Shown: positions 45,197 to 54,664 of the stretch, in pieces
How the letters are laid out: every line of letters starts with the position of its first letter
Numbering within the stretch: position 1 is the first letter of the stretch
Assembly (NCBI RefSeq): GCF_030994125.1
Contig: NZ_CP099917.1
Location: 992,001-1,056,000 of the forward strand
Length of the DNA: 64,000 nucleotides
From: Pseudoalteromonas xiamenensis
GTDB lineage: Bacteria > Pseudomonadota > Gammaproteobacteria > Enterobacterales > Alteromonadaceae
Reading direction: 5' to 3'
The notes under the pieces: generated by a model
The model's database searches: none
Told to the model about the DNA's origin: nothing
Seen by the model: only the letters and a program-made list of their open reading frames with translations
Position numbers and translations under genes: made by a program

Positions 45197-45214
45197 TCGC
45201 GTCCACACAGCAAC

Positions 45215-45240
45215 AACAGTGTCGTTATGACGACACTGTT
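45215..45240. terminator. Hairpin between convergent genes
   Basis: Perfect 11-bp stem AACAGTGTCGT / ACGACACTGTT with a TATG loop. Confidence 0.7.
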
Positions 45241-45263
45241 ATTAGCATTAGTAATGGACTGTT

Positions 45264-46241
45264 TTATTCTAGTCCGTCTTGTCCATACCAGCTCCAGCTT
45301 GGATACAGCACGCCATTTACGACAGCCTCGTTACCGGTAAAAATAGAATGAGGCTTATCTAACGCGGTCCAACCTGTCGCCGTTGAATGTTCCAATTCAA
45401 ACACAACGTTGCCGTAAATCTCGTAAGGTCCAGTGATAGAAGATTCATGATAGGCTGCAAACAACGTTTGTCCTCCCATCATCAAATGGCCAACTGAACT
45501 TTGATTGTCGACATCCACTGCACCTTTACTCCAAATCATAAGTAACGCAACTGAAGACTGATTGTCGGCAAGAAAATAACCATTACCTGAGACTTCAACG
45601 GAACTAAATTGGCTCCCAGACGTTGAGCGAGCAAAAGAGGTATCCAAGACATTTAACGTAATTTCCGTGTTTTCTGCTTGAAACTCAATTACTGAGCTAC
45701 CCGACACACGAAATTTAGCTCGAGACTGTTTCCTCACGTAGGCTGTGCTGTTATCCGTAATTAAAAATGGGTAAAACACGCCGTCACTGTTTTCACTGTT
45801 TGCAGTGATGTTTTCTAGCACTAGTGTACTGTTGCCTTTCGCCACAACAGCTTGGACATTGCTTGGCGTCGTAATCGTAAGATTTTTTAAATTGACAACT
45901 GAGTGGATAGCCGTAACCACACTCATATCTGCCTGAATGGACTTAATGCTACTTGCGACTGATGAGTCACCAACAATTGAAATGTTGTCAGACTCAAAAG
46001 TAACGGGACCTTGGCATTCGCCTCGAATTTCTAATTCAGATTGTGTTTTAAACCAAACACCTCGAGCGGCGTATTGTTGTAATGCCAACGGATTTTGTTG
46101 GCAGTTTAATTTAAGTCGATAAAATTTTGCCGACGATTGGGCTTCTACACCGTCGATGTGTGGCTGTGCAATCGCGGCGTTTGATAACATGCAAGCCGCA
46201 GCAACACCGATGCTTATCACCGCTTTGTTGAAAGGTTTCAT
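45264..46241 (-). CDS. Secreted protein of unknown function, beta-helix-like
   Basis: 325 residues with a signal peptide (cleavage near AIAQP). The body is a succession of short strands rich in V, S, T, N and Q (VVNLKNLTITTPSNVQAVVA; LFAAYHESSITGPYEIYG), the pattern of right-handed parallel beta-helix proteins, without recognisable catalytic residues. Two cysteines (LNCQQN; GECQG) are near the N-terminus. No family recognised; surface or matrix protein possible. Confidence 0.7.
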   Translation of the reverse strand: MKPFNKAVISIGVAAACMLSNAAIAQPHIDGVEAQSSAKFYRLKLNCQQNPLALQQYAARGVWFKTQSELEIRGECQGPVTFESDNISIVGDSSVASSIKSIQADMSVVTAIHSVVNLKNLTITTPSNVQAVVAKGNSTLVLENITANSENSDGVFYPFLITDNSTAYVRKQSRAKFRVSGSSVIEFQAENTEITLNVLDTSFARSTSGSQFSSVEVSGNGYFLADNQSSVALLMIWSKGAVDVDNQSSVGHLMMGGQTLFAAYHESSITGPYEIYGNVVFELEHSTATGWTALDKPHSIFTGNEAVVNGVLYPSWSWYGQDGLE

Positions 46242-46409
46242 TCAAATTTCCTTTTATTGGTTAATAACGCGATGCCACTTACGCAACTGCAATGGACCAA
46301 ATGACAGCGCAGTCAATTTTTAACCAGTAAATGAATTTTATTCAAATGAAATTAGTTTAAGTTGATGCGAATATCGCGAGTGATCCAAACAGCCTAGTTC
46401 TAGAACAGG

Positions 46410-47624
46410 TTATTTAGTCGGCCTCTCACTCTGTTTTTCAAGTAAACGGGCTTCATGATCTAACACAAGGTATTCAAACCAAGTCAGCACATTATTATTA
46501 AACATACCATCAAAATCGAGCGCTCCGCTTGTCCATGTTTTGTTTACTACCGAGCAAGGTTGTTTATTTTCGAATTTAAGTATTCTTAACAAGGGATTAT
46601 CTGCTTTTGACAACGTACTTAGATATTGTATGAAAGCAAATGCAGACGCATATAAAGCATGCCGATTGTCGCTCCACATCTCATTTGTATTAATGACATC
46701 ATCAAATAACAGCGGTGCACCTAGATAATTACTGCGCGCATCCCACGTTGCTTTATCTAAAAACAATTCGGGATTTTCGCTTTCATAAAAATGCGCAAAA
46801 TACTGAGCTAATCCTTCTTGTGCCCAGCGATGCATGTAGCCAAATTGAACAAAGTTAACAGCATGAACAGATTCATGAATGGTGGTACGTAACAAACTGT
46901 TCGTATCGATATACCCTTCGTACGTTAGTGGTAAGTGCACTAGCGAGATATGTTCCAAGGGTAAGTACACACCAGGTATATTTGATGGGGTAGATGCATG
47001 ATATTTGTCCAGTAATGCCTCATAGGTTTCTAAATCATAGGCAATAAGGATTTTGATATCCGATTGATAGAGTTTTTCATAACCGAGCCAATCAATATAT
47101 TGGCTGTATACTTTGTCGAGGTGCTTCGAGACTGTCTCATAAATCTTATTTTCGAATTTTTGATTCACGAATTCAGACAGCGGCATGGTATAGCGACGAC
47201 TGTAAACGAGTTGAATTTCTAGGTGATATAAATCGGTGAAGCGCTCCGTTTTCTCGTCATACACAATTGGTACTCGTTCAAGCCTGCGACACAGTTCGAG
47301 ATCCGCCATAGACGGTCTGACCTCTAACCAAGGATGAGGCGCAGACTGCGTGTACACTTCCCCGTCGGAAGTCATTTTTGGGGATGATTTTGGTTCGAAC
47401 TCCTCATGGGTAGGAGTTTCACTAATTTGAGGCACATCGCTCGCAGTATCCTGCAATTTTACAGCTTTAACTGAGTGTTCTATTACCAAAGGAAGGGTCA
47501 CGTTCGAGGTCTCATCTCGTGATTCCAACCAAAATAAAATCACTTGTACAATTACCATGGCGATAACGAGAACCATCGCAATATACGTCAGTAAACGAGT
47601 TGTCGATAAAGGTTTCTTGTGCAC
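46410..47624 (-). CDS. Membrane-anchored gluzincin-like metallopeptidase (peptidase MA-like)
   Basis: 404 residues. N-terminal transmembrane anchor (~12-32), a low-complexity linker, then a peptidase domain with HESVH at 250-254 and a downstream glutamate in WAQEGLAQYF (Glu270), the zinc-binding pattern of the MA-like superfamily. The catalytic domain should lie in the periplasm. Target unknown. It is divergent from a small secreted protein gene. Confidence 0.78.
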   Translation of the reverse strand: MHKKPLSTTRLLTYIAMVLVIAMVIVQVILFWLESRDETSNVTLPLVIEHSVKAVKLQDTASDVPQISETPTHEEFEPKSSPKMTSDGEVYTQSAPHPWLEVRPSMADLELCRRLERVPIVYDEKTERFTDLYHLEIQLVYSRRYTMPLSEFVNQKFENKIYETVSKHLDKVYSQYIDWLGYEKLYQSDIKILIAYDLETYEALLDKYHASTPSNIPGVYLPLEHISLVHLPLTYEGYIDTNSLLRTTIHESVHAVNFVQFGYMHRWAQEGLAQYFAHFYESENPELFLDKATWDARSNYLGAPLLFDDVINTNEMWSDNRHALYASAFAFIQYLSTLSKADNPLLRILKFENKQPCSVVNKTWTSGALDFDGMFNNNVLTWFEYLVLDHEARLLEKQSERPTK

Positions 47625-47777
47625 GAATATCCCTTTGTTGCCGTTTTATATCAATCTTGAAGTCAAAGAGGCTTAAACAGTCTGATTGGGCATTTCTATT
47701 TTAGAAATATTTCGCCAAAACAGGTATCGTTCGGTAGAAAATAATATTAATACATGAAATAGCGAAAGGAGCCCACC

Positions 47778-48284
47778 TTGAGAAAAATAAAATTCCACCT
47801 GATACCCTTTTTCGTTTTGATAAGTGCAGTGCTTGGTGTAAACCTCACAGCCAATGCGCAGAACATAGACCACGGACAAAATGCTCGATTACCTTCGGCG
47901 CTTAAAACGTTTAGTTTAGAGCTGTGGTCTCCGGACCAAGCTGCGCCACTCGATACTAAACCCGCTGAGTTTGGGGATAACTATCGCTATCGTTATACAC
48001 CCGAACAACATTCTTTCGAAGAGACGGAAACCAACCGAGTCGTTGTGTTTTCATTGAATAAATCATTAAAGGCTCGGTATCAATTTCGCTGGATAGCTGC
48101 GGACACTCCACAATTTACGCACATCGTGAGCATGAAACCGGACGAAATAATCGTCGGTTTGGACGATGGACCACTAAGCGGGCAAACTTATTTTGAACTT
48201 TGGATTTACGACACAGAATTGCAGCAAAGCTTTATGTGCGATCCCGAAGTGGTGATTCGACGCCCGCCCGATGAAACTCCCTAG
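47778..48284 (+). CDS. Small secreted protein of unknown function
   Basis: 168 residues starting at TTG 47778, supported by AAAGGAG 7 nt upstream. Signal peptide (IPFFVLISAVLGVNLTANA), then a beta-rich domain (FSLELWSPDQAAP; YFELWIYDTELQQSFMCDPE). No family recognised. An HTH or enzyme motif is absent. Divergent from the metallopeptidase gene across about 150 nt, possibly sharing regulation. Confidence 0.65.
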   Translation: MRKIKFHLIPFFVLISAVLGVNLTANAQNIDHGQNARLPSALKTFSLELWSPDQAAPLDTKPAEFGDNYRYRYTPEQHSFEETETNRVVVFSLNKSLKARYQFRWIAADTPQFTHIVSMKPDEIIVGLDDGPLSGQTYFELWIYDTELQQSFMCDPEVVIRRPPDETP

Positions 48285-48493
48285 TGAATAGATTCATCTT
48301 CGCTCTCGCTTGTTCTGCAAACGCTTCTGTACCAAGTTTGCCAGAACAAGTGCTCCACTAAGCCCTACCGCACATTTCACGGTTTTCCCTCACAATATAA
48401 GACTATTGCCCGACTATTAAGACGTTACATTCTCTAAGCTGTCCTAGTCGCATTTGTCGCGGCTCCACGGTTATTAAATAAAAGGATTAAATT

Positions 48494-48718
48494 ATGGCAA
48501 ATGGTAAAAACTCATTTGTGGGTGATGCTAATGCTTGGCATATCCACCACAACGACCACATTAAGTACCACAATGGTGCTCGTGTAAACGTGTCTGATCG
48601 CACTCAAACCCAAGTACTTGAAAAACTCCGTGAGAAATACCCTAACCTAGATGACCTTACAGATAAGTCAGGTTGGTTAGCGTGTAAAAAATGGATGGAC
48701 AATAACCTAGACGATTGA
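48494..48718 (+). CDS. Small conserved-looking protein, unknown function
   Basis: 74 residues with AAAGGA 7 nt before ATG and a strong terminator after, which support a real gene. Histidine-rich near the N-terminus (WHIHHNDHIKYHNG), which could bind a metal, then a helical acidic C-terminus (VLEKLREKYPNLDDLTDK). No signal peptide, cytoplasmic. About 200 nt upstream is non-coding leader. Confidence 0.7.
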   Translation: MANGKNSFVGDANAWHIHHNDHIKYHNGARVNVSDRTQTQVLEKLREKYPNLDDLTDKSGWLACKKWMDNNLDD

Positions 48719-48745
48719 TTCTACTTTACCCAACCCAACCATAAA

Positions 48746-48779
48746 AAAAGCGCTGCGGATATTCACTCACAGCGCTTTT
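48746..48779. terminator. Bidirectional terminator at the end of hutU
   Basis: AAAAGCGCTG / CAGCGCTTTT with a 14-nt loop, between the convergent 74-aa gene and hutU; A- and T-tracts on both sides. Confidence 0.8.
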
Positions 48780-48795
48780 ATTCAATCGAAATGAC

Positions 48796-50805
48796 TTAGA
48801 ACAAGCCGTTTAGAATGTCGTCGTCAACCGTATTTGCCAGTGTTACTTTCAGCTTTGGTGTGCGAGCCATTTCACGTTTAATTGCAAAATTGGCTTCTTC
48901 GTTACGTGCCCAGCTTCGGCGCGCAATACCGTTGTTTACATCGAATAACAACATTGACGTCAAGCGTCGCTCTGCACTTTCGCTACCATCTAGCAGCATG
49001 CCGAATCCCCCATTGATAACTTCGCCCCAACCGACACCACCACCATTATGAATAGAGACCCAAGTCGCACCACGGAAACTGTCGCCGATCACGTTGTGAA
49101 TGGCCATATCAGCGGTAAAACGGCTTCCATCATAAATATTGGATGTTTCACGGAAAGGAGAATCTGTGCCGCTGACATCATGGTGGTCACGCCCAAGTAC
49201 AACTGGGCCAATTTCGCCTCGATTAATTGCATCGTTGAATGCTTTAGCTATTTCCATGCGACCTTGTGCGTCCGCATAAAGAATACGCGCCTGAGAACCT
49301 ACAACTAACTTGTTTTGTTTCGCGTCGTTAATCCAAGTAATGTTATCTTGCATTTGCTGCTGAATTTCTTCTGGCGATTCTTCCATAATTTTATTCAACA
49401 CACGTGCAGCAATAGCATCTGTCTTGTCTAAATCTTCTGAATTACCAGACGTACACACCCAACGGAATGGACCAAAACCATAGTCAAAGCACATTGGGCC
49501 TAAAATATCTTGTACGTACGACGGATATTTAAAATCTATCCCGTTATCAGCCATGACATCGCCACCTGCGCGCGACGCTTCAAGTAAAAACGCATTACCA
49601 TAGTCAAAGAAATACGTGCCTTTCGCGGTATGTTTGTTTACCGCATCTGCATGACGTTTCAAGGTCGCCTGAACTTTCGCTTTGAAAACGTCTGGCTCTT
49701 CACGAATTAAACGGTTCGACTCTTCGTAACTTATTCCAACTGGGTAATAACCGCCTGACCAAGGGTTATGCAAAGAGGTTTGATCCGACCCCAAGTGAAC
49801 AAAAATGTTGTGCTCGTAAAACGCTTCCCACACATCGACTACGTTTCCAATGAAAGCAATCGATACGACTTCTTCATTTACCTGTGCTTCACGAACTCGA
49901 GAAATCAACGTGTCCATATTGTCGATGAGTTCATCAACCCAACCCTGCTGATGACGTTTTGTCGCGGCTTTCGGATTTACTTCCGCGCAAACCGTAATAC
50001 AGTTTGCGATGTTACCCGCTTTTGGCTGCGCACCGCTCATACCACCCAAACCGGCCGTTAGGAAGATCTTTCCTTTCGGGCTTTCGCTTTTATTCAACAC
50101 TTTACGGAACGCATTCATGACGGTAATTGTCGTGCCATGAACGATACCCTGTGGACCGATATACATAAACGAGCCTGCCGTCATTTGCCCGTATTGGGTA
50201 ACGCCCAGAGCGTTAAAGCGCTCCCAGTCATCTGGTTTTGAGTAATTCGGGATCATCATACCATTCGTTACGACAACACGAGGGGCGTCTTCTGACGATG
50301 GGAACAAGCCCATTGGGTGGCCTGAATACATATGAAGCGTTTGGTCACTTTCCATTTCACTTAAGTATTTCATCGCCAGACGATATTGCGCCCAGTTTTG
50401 GAAAACTGCACCATTACCACCGTACGTAATAAGCTCTTCAGGATGCTGTGCAACGGCTGGATCCAAGTTGTTGTCAATCATCAACATGATCGCAGCTGCT
50501 TGCTCACACTTTGCAGGATAATCAGAAATTGCTCGTGCTTTCAGCGCATAGTTTGGCTTGAAGCGATACATGTAGATACGGCCAAAACCGTTTAATTCTT
50601 TGGCAAATTCTGGTGCCAGTTCACTGTGCCACTCTTTAGGGAAGTAACGGAGCGCGTTGCGAATAGCCAATTGCTTTTCTTCCGTTGACAGAATGTCTTT
50701 GCGTTTTGGCGCACGGTTTGCGTCTTCTGGATAGGGTTTTACAGCTGGCAGCTCTGTCGGAATACCTTGCTTAATTTGTTCTTGAAATGTCATGCTTGCT
50801 TCCAT
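48796..50805 (-). CDS. hutU: Urocanate hydratase, long form
   Basis: 669 residues, much longer than typical bacterial HutU (~555) and near the length of animal-type urocanases. Conserved NAD-binding and active-site stretches include GGMSGAQPKAGNIAN, YGNAFLLEASRAGGD, FRWVCTSGNSEDLDKTD and SIHNGGGVGWGEVINGGFGM. It converts urocanate to imidazolone propionate in histidine degradation. It begins 2 nt after the hutH stop, with GGGAG 9 nt upstream, so it is co-transcribed with hutH. hutI and hutG are not in the window. Confidence 0.97.
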   Translation of the reverse strand: MEASMTFQEQIKQGIPTELPAVKPYPEDANRAPKRKDILSTEEKQLAIRNALRYFPKEWHSELAPEFAKELNGFGRIYMYRFKPNYALKARAISDYPAKCEQAAAIMLMIDNNLDPAVAQHPEELITYGGNGAVFQNWAQYRLAMKYLSEMESDQTLHMYSGHPMGLFPSSEDAPRVVVTNGMMIPNYSKPDDWERFNALGVTQYGQMTAGSFMYIGPQGIVHGTTITVMNAFRKVLNKSESPKGKIFLTAGLGGMSGAQPKAGNIANCITVCAEVNPKAATKRHQQGWVDELIDNMDTLISRVREAQVNEEVVSIAFIGNVVDVWEAFYEHNIFVHLGSDQTSLHNPWSGGYYPVGISYEESNRLIREEPDVFKAKVQATLKRHADAVNKHTAKGTYFFDYGNAFLLEASRAGGDVMADNGIDFKYPSYVQDILGPMCFDYGFGPFRWVCTSGNSEDLDKTDAIAARVLNKIMEESPEEIQQQMQDNITWINDAKQNKLVVGSQARILYADAQGRMEIAKAFNDAINRGEIGPVVLGRDHHDVSGTDSPFRETSNIYDGSRFTADMAIHNVIGDSFRGATWVSIHNGGGVGWGEVINGGFGMLLDGSESAERRLTSMLLFDVNNGIARRSWARNEEANFAIKREMARTPKLKVTLANTVDDDILNGLF

Positions 50806-50807
50806 CG

Positions 50808-52316
50808 TTATAAGCTCCCAGTTTGTACGTTGAACGCCTGTGATTTCACCAATTTGATCATCGCATCAATATCCGGTTTGAGTAATCTATCTTCTTCGAG
50901 CTTCGCCACTTTCGCTCGGATAATATCGAAGTTTTCTTCAATTAAATCAGAACATTTGTTTGGACGGCGGAACTCAATAGCTTGCGCTGCATACATTAGT
51001 TCGATTGCAAAAATCTTTTCAAGATTACCAAGAATTTGGTTCAATTTACGACCGGAGATACTGCCCATTGAAACGTGATCTTCTTGCCCCATTGATGTTG
51101 GCACACTGTCCGCGGAAGGCGGGAAACATAACGATTTATTCTCAGTTACTAATGCAGCCGTTGTATATTGCGGGATCATCATTCCTGAGTTCAAGCCACC
51201 CGACGTCGTGAGTAAACGCGGCAAACCGTGCAATCCTTCTAACAATAAATAGCAACGTCGATCAGAGATATTACCCAGTTCAGCGGCGGCAATAGAAGCG
51301 TAATCCAGTACCATTGCCAAAGGTTGGCCGTGGAAACCTCCACCTGAAATCGCCTCTTGTGCACTAATAACGATTGGGTTATCTGTTACTGAGTTCATTT
51401 CAATTTCAACCATGTCTTTAAGATGGTTGTATGCGTTACGTGATGCACCATGTACTTGTGGAATACAACGCAATGAATAAGGATCCTGGACGCGATCACA
51501 ATCCGTATGTGCCGCCATATTCTCTGAATCTTTAAAGAAACGACGCATACGTGTTGCCACTTCAATATTGCCTGCAAACGCGCGAATTTCATGTAATTCT
51601 GGTCTAAATGGCGATTGGCTACCTTGCATCCCTTCAATGCTCATTGCACCAGCAAGATCAGCTAAATCAAGCAAGTAGCGCATTCTTGTTAATGCAGTGA
51701 TACCGTGTGAAAGAATAAACTGCGTCCCATTGATAAGGGCTAGACCTTCTTTCGCGTGTAATTCAAGTGGTGCAAAGCCATGTTTTTCTAACGCTTGCGC
51801 TGCAGACACGATTTGATCGCCTTGCCAAAATTCGCCTTCACCAATTAAGGGTAAGAACAAGTGTGATAAAGGCGCCAAATCACCAGATGCACCAACAGAA
51901 CCTTGCTCAGGTACAACCGGAATAAGGTCTAATTCAATAAACGCCAACATGCGTTCCACCACTTCCAAGCGGATACCCGAAAAACCTTGGCTTAACGCGT
52001 GCACTTTAGTGATCAGCATTAGCTTAGAAATTGGTTTTGCAATGGGTTCACCCACACCAACCGCGTGTGTGATGAGTAGGTTTTTTTTTTGCAGTAAATG
52101 CGTTTCTTCAGGAGAGATTTGTGTATCGCAAAGTGGACCGAAGCCTGTGTTGATACCGTAAATCGCTTTGTCAGAACTCGCCATAATATCGACATTGCGG
52201 CGGCTTTTATTAATTTTATCTAGCGCTTCTTGACACAGTTCGGCCTTAATCGTGCCGTTGGCAATCCCGTTTACGATATCCAGATTTAATCTGTCTACAC
52301 CGTATTTAAACGTCAT
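50808..52316 (-). CDS. hutH: Histidine ammonia-lyase
   Basis: 502 residues, normal length. The MIO cofactor triad is Ala143-Ser144-Gly145 in GSVGASGDLAPLSHL. Entry motifs YGINTGFG and the closing region QEDHVSMGSISGRKL are present. It deaminates histidine to urocanate, passed on to HutU. AGGAGA 5 nt upstream of ATG. A run of ten A (codons for QKKN near residue 77) is a potential slippage site. First gene of hutHU, divergent from a LysR regulator. Confidence 0.98.
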   Translation of the reverse strand: MTFKYGVDRLNLDIVNGIANGTIKAELCQEALDKINKSRRNVDIMASSDKAIYGINTGFGPLCDTQISPEETHLLQKKNLLITHAVGVGEPIAKPISKLMLITKVHALSQGFSGIRLEVVERMLAFIELDLIPVVPEQGSVGASGDLAPLSHLFLPLIGEGEFWQGDQIVSAAQALEKHGFAPLELHAKEGLALINGTQFILSHGITALTRMRYLLDLADLAGAMSIEGMQGSQSPFRPELHEIRAFAGNIEVATRMRRFFKDSENMAAHTDCDRVQDPYSLRCIPQVHGASRNAYNHLKDMVEIEMNSVTDNPIVISAQEAISGGGFHGQPLAMVLDYASIAAAELGNISDRRCYLLLEGLHGLPRLLTTSGGLNSGMMIPQYTTAALVTENKSLCFPPSADSVPTSMGQEDHVSMGSISGRKLNQILGNLEKIFAIELMYAAQAIEFRRPNKCSDLIEENFDIIRAKVAKLEEDRLLKPDIDAMIKLVKSQAFNVQTGSL

Positions 52317-52453
52317 ATTCTTCTCCTAACTTGCTGATTCTTTATGCGTCGTAACGCTTATATTGTCCTTATGCTAGCTTGCTCATGAAGTTTTATAAAT
52401 GCATAATAATCGTAATTCATTCCGATTATATCGAACTAAAAAGAGTTAGCTTT

Positions 52454-53353
52454 ATGCAAGTCCATGACGTTGATTTACGTTTGTTACGCATATTTGTCGC
52501 GATTGTTGAAAGTGGTGGATTATCGGCCGCAGAGTCCCGCCTTAATATCGGACGTTCAACCATCAGTTCACATTTGTCGGACTTAGAAGTTCGCTTGGGG
52601 CTTAAATTGTGTAAACGTGGCCGTAGTGGATTTGAATTAACCGAAGCTGGTCGCGTAACGTATCAAGCATCACTTGAGCTTTTGCAGCAATGCGAAGCGT
52701 TTGCGTCAACCGTGGCAAGTTCTAAACATGAACTCTCTGGACGAGCGACCATTGCCATTATTGATACCATGGTCAGCGATCCTCGCTGCGGCGTAGCAAA
52801 AGCTATTTCGATTCTTAAACGAAAAGGCAAAAATCTCCAATTCGATATCAACGTATGTGAAGCGCGAGAAGTGGAAACATCGGTAGTAAATGGTCGTTCG
52901 CTAGTCGGACTTGGCGTTAGCCGACACCAAATACGTGGTCTTGATTATTATCCGCTCCACAATGAAACCAATTATCTGTATTGTGCTCAGGGACACCCGC
53001 TTTTTAACTGCGAGCCCACTTCATTACATAAGCTATTACTCGACGCGGAAGTCGTCACAAGTAATTACATGCGTGACAAAGAAACGCGTAACGATGGATT
53101 AAACTATCAAAACAGCGCGATTGCCTACCACGATGAAGGGATTGCCCATCTAATTTTATCTGGTGCATTTATTGGTTATTTGCCAGAACACTATGCTGCT
53201 TACTGGGTGGATAAAGGAGTGTTTAAAGCGATTCTACCAGAGCAATATTCCTATCAAATCCCGGTTATGTTGATCACATCAAAAACAAACAGCACATCCA
53301 GTCTTGCACAAGCCTTAATTGAGGAACTAAAACAGTGCCACAGTAAAACGTAG
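52454..53353 (+). CDS. LysR-family regulator, likely of hutHU
   Basis: 299 residues from ATG 52454; the frame upstream to 52379 adds residues unlike the family. HTH ESGGLSAAESRLNIGRSTIS at ~20-40 and effector domain (GRATIAIIDTMVSDPRCGVA ... IAYHDEGIAHLILSGAFIGY). Divergent from hutH with a 137-nt intergenic region, so it probably controls histidine utilisation in place of HutC. Followed by a hairpin. Confidence 0.9.
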   Translation: MQVHDVDLRLLRIFVAIVESGGLSAAESRLNIGRSTISSHLSDLEVRLGLKLCKRGRSGFELTEAGRVTYQASLELLQQCEAFASTVASSKHELSGRATIAIIDTMVSDPRCGVAKAISILKRKGKNLQFDINVCEAREVETSVVNGRSLVGLGVSRHQIRGLDYYPLHNETNYLYCAQGHPLFNCEPTSLHKLLLDAEVVTSNYMRDKETRNDGLNYQNSAIAYHDEGIAHLILSGAFIGYLPEHYAAYWVDKGVFKAILPEQYSYQIPVMLITSKTNSTSSLAQALIEELKQCHSKT

Positions 53354-53361
53354 CGCTAAGT

Positions 53362-53385
53362 CTAGCGCGATATTCTTCGCGCTAG
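53362..53385. terminator. Hairpin between convergent genes
   Basis: CTAGCGCGA / TCGCGCTAG, perfect 9-bp stem with a 6-nt loop, no long T-run. Confidence 0.6.
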
Positions 53386-53401
53386 TCGAGTTCACTGAGT
53401 T

Positions 53402-53608
53402 TTAAACCCCTGTGGTAGGGCCAACACTCGGACCTACGTCAGCCAATTCGCCAACTAACGTTGTCTTTGTTGCAAAACCTTCTGTGCGCGTCGTACGGAT
53501 ATCAATAGTGAGTAACGCACCTGCGACCAACGCCGTTTGATTTAGGGGTAAGGCGTTTTTGTCGTTTGACAGCATTTTCATATTCTTCTTTTTCAGTTTT
53601 AGATTCAT
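53402..53608 (-). CDS. Orphan peptide precursor with leader-like N-terminus
   Basis: 68 residues from ATG 53608, chosen for the strong AAGGAG 6 nt upstream. The first ~31 residues are lysine-rich then end in LPLNQTALVAGA, like GG-type RiPP leaders (VAGG with Gly-to-Ala). The rest is Thr/Val/Gly-rich (TIDIRTTRTEGFATKTTL ... PSVGPTTGV) with no cysteine. No modifying enzyme or C39 exporter is adjacent, so any processing must come from elsewhere. Similar in style to the peptide at 11531 but unrelated in the core. Confidence 0.6.
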   Translation of the reverse strand: MNLKLKKKNMKMLSNDKNALPLNQTALVAGALLTIDIRTTRTEGFATKTTLVGELADVGPSVGPTTGV

Positions 53609-53791
53609 AACTATCTCCTTTTTTAGAATCAATCTAAATACTATTTAACCTTTTGTAATATGTAAATGAATATTTAGTTAACAAATTAATCCTCCTTCGA
53701 GCTATGCTGTCGTAAAAATCATGACTTTTGGCACTCATCGTAAGTGACACTTCTGACTAAGATGATTTCAGTCTTCAAAAAGGAGTAAGCG

Positions 53792-54505
53792 ATGAACACA
53801 ATTTACCAAACGTTACTTTATTTACATATTTTGGCCGGCGCTTCTGCCCTTATCTTATTTTGGTTACCTGCCTATTTTAAAAAAGGCAGCCGCCAGCATA
53901 ATCAATCCGGCCGGGCCTATGTATACGTAATGTATGTCGCGGCGGGTGTTGGTACGATGATGTCATTACTGGGTTTGTGCTACCCCGAAGCGTTGGCTGG
54001 ACGCGTTCTTAATGCCGCGGAATTACTCCAGTTGCAAGCGACACGTCTTTTTCTGCTGTACTTAAGTTTGTTAACCGTCACGACGGTACGTCACGCCACA
54101 CTGGTGTTACAGGCGAAGCAACAACGTACGCAGCTAAGACAGGCAAGTCATCTCATGCTGATGGCCGCTTTGTTCATTGCAGGCCCATGTCTGGCCTACT
54201 ATGGTTGGACGTTAAATCGAGTATTGCTCATTATTTTTGGTTCGCTGGGCGCGCTATTAGCTTGCAATTTTCTCTTCTACAGTTTCAAAACAACACTGTC
54301 GACGAAAGAATGGGTTATAGAACATCTAAGTAGCATGATTGGCTCTGGGATCGCTTGTTATACTGCGTTTTTCGCCTTTGGTGGACGTGCGCTTTTTGCA
54401 AATGTTGCTTCGTTGCAACTAATGAGTTGGATTTTGCCAAGTGTTATTGGCGCAATAAGCATAAAGTTCTTAAAACGTCGATATTACAAACAGTTTGATC
54501 GCTAG
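53792..54505 (+). CDS. DUF2306-type integral membrane protein
   Basis: 237 residues with about seven transmembrane helices. The start LYLHILAGASALILFWLPAY with KKGSRQHNQSGRAYVYVMYV is typical of DUF2306 predicted membrane proteins; the histidines recall heme-binding membrane proteins but that is not established. AAAGGAG ribosome site. Terminator follows. Confidence 0.75.
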   Translation: MNTIYQTLLYLHILAGASALILFWLPAYFKKGSRQHNQSGRAYVYVMYVAAGVGTMMSLLGLCYPEALAGRVLNAAELLQLQATRLFLLYLSLLTVTTVRHATLVLQAKQQRTQLRQASHLMLMAALFIAGPCLAYYGWTLNRVLLIIFGSLGALLACNFLFYSFKTTLSTKEWVIEHLSSMIGSGIACYTAFFAFGGRALFANVASLQLMSWILPSVIGAISIKFLKRRYYKQFDR

Positions 54506-54529
54506 CAGGGTCGTTATTGTACGTAAGAT

Positions 54530-54562
54530 ATCATCAGGATTTACCTCTGTAATCCTGATGAT
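54530..54562 (+). terminator. Terminator after the DUF2306-type gene
   Basis: Perfect 12-bp stem ATCATCAGGATT / AATCCTGATGAT, 9-nt loop. Confidence 0.7.
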
Positions 54563-54664
54563 TTAGAACTCAATTTACTCACAAATAACTCGAGTGAATT
54601 TTGTACAACTTTCATCACCCTCTCAAATTTGCTACAATGTCTCACTTGCGTAAATGGAGGATGA

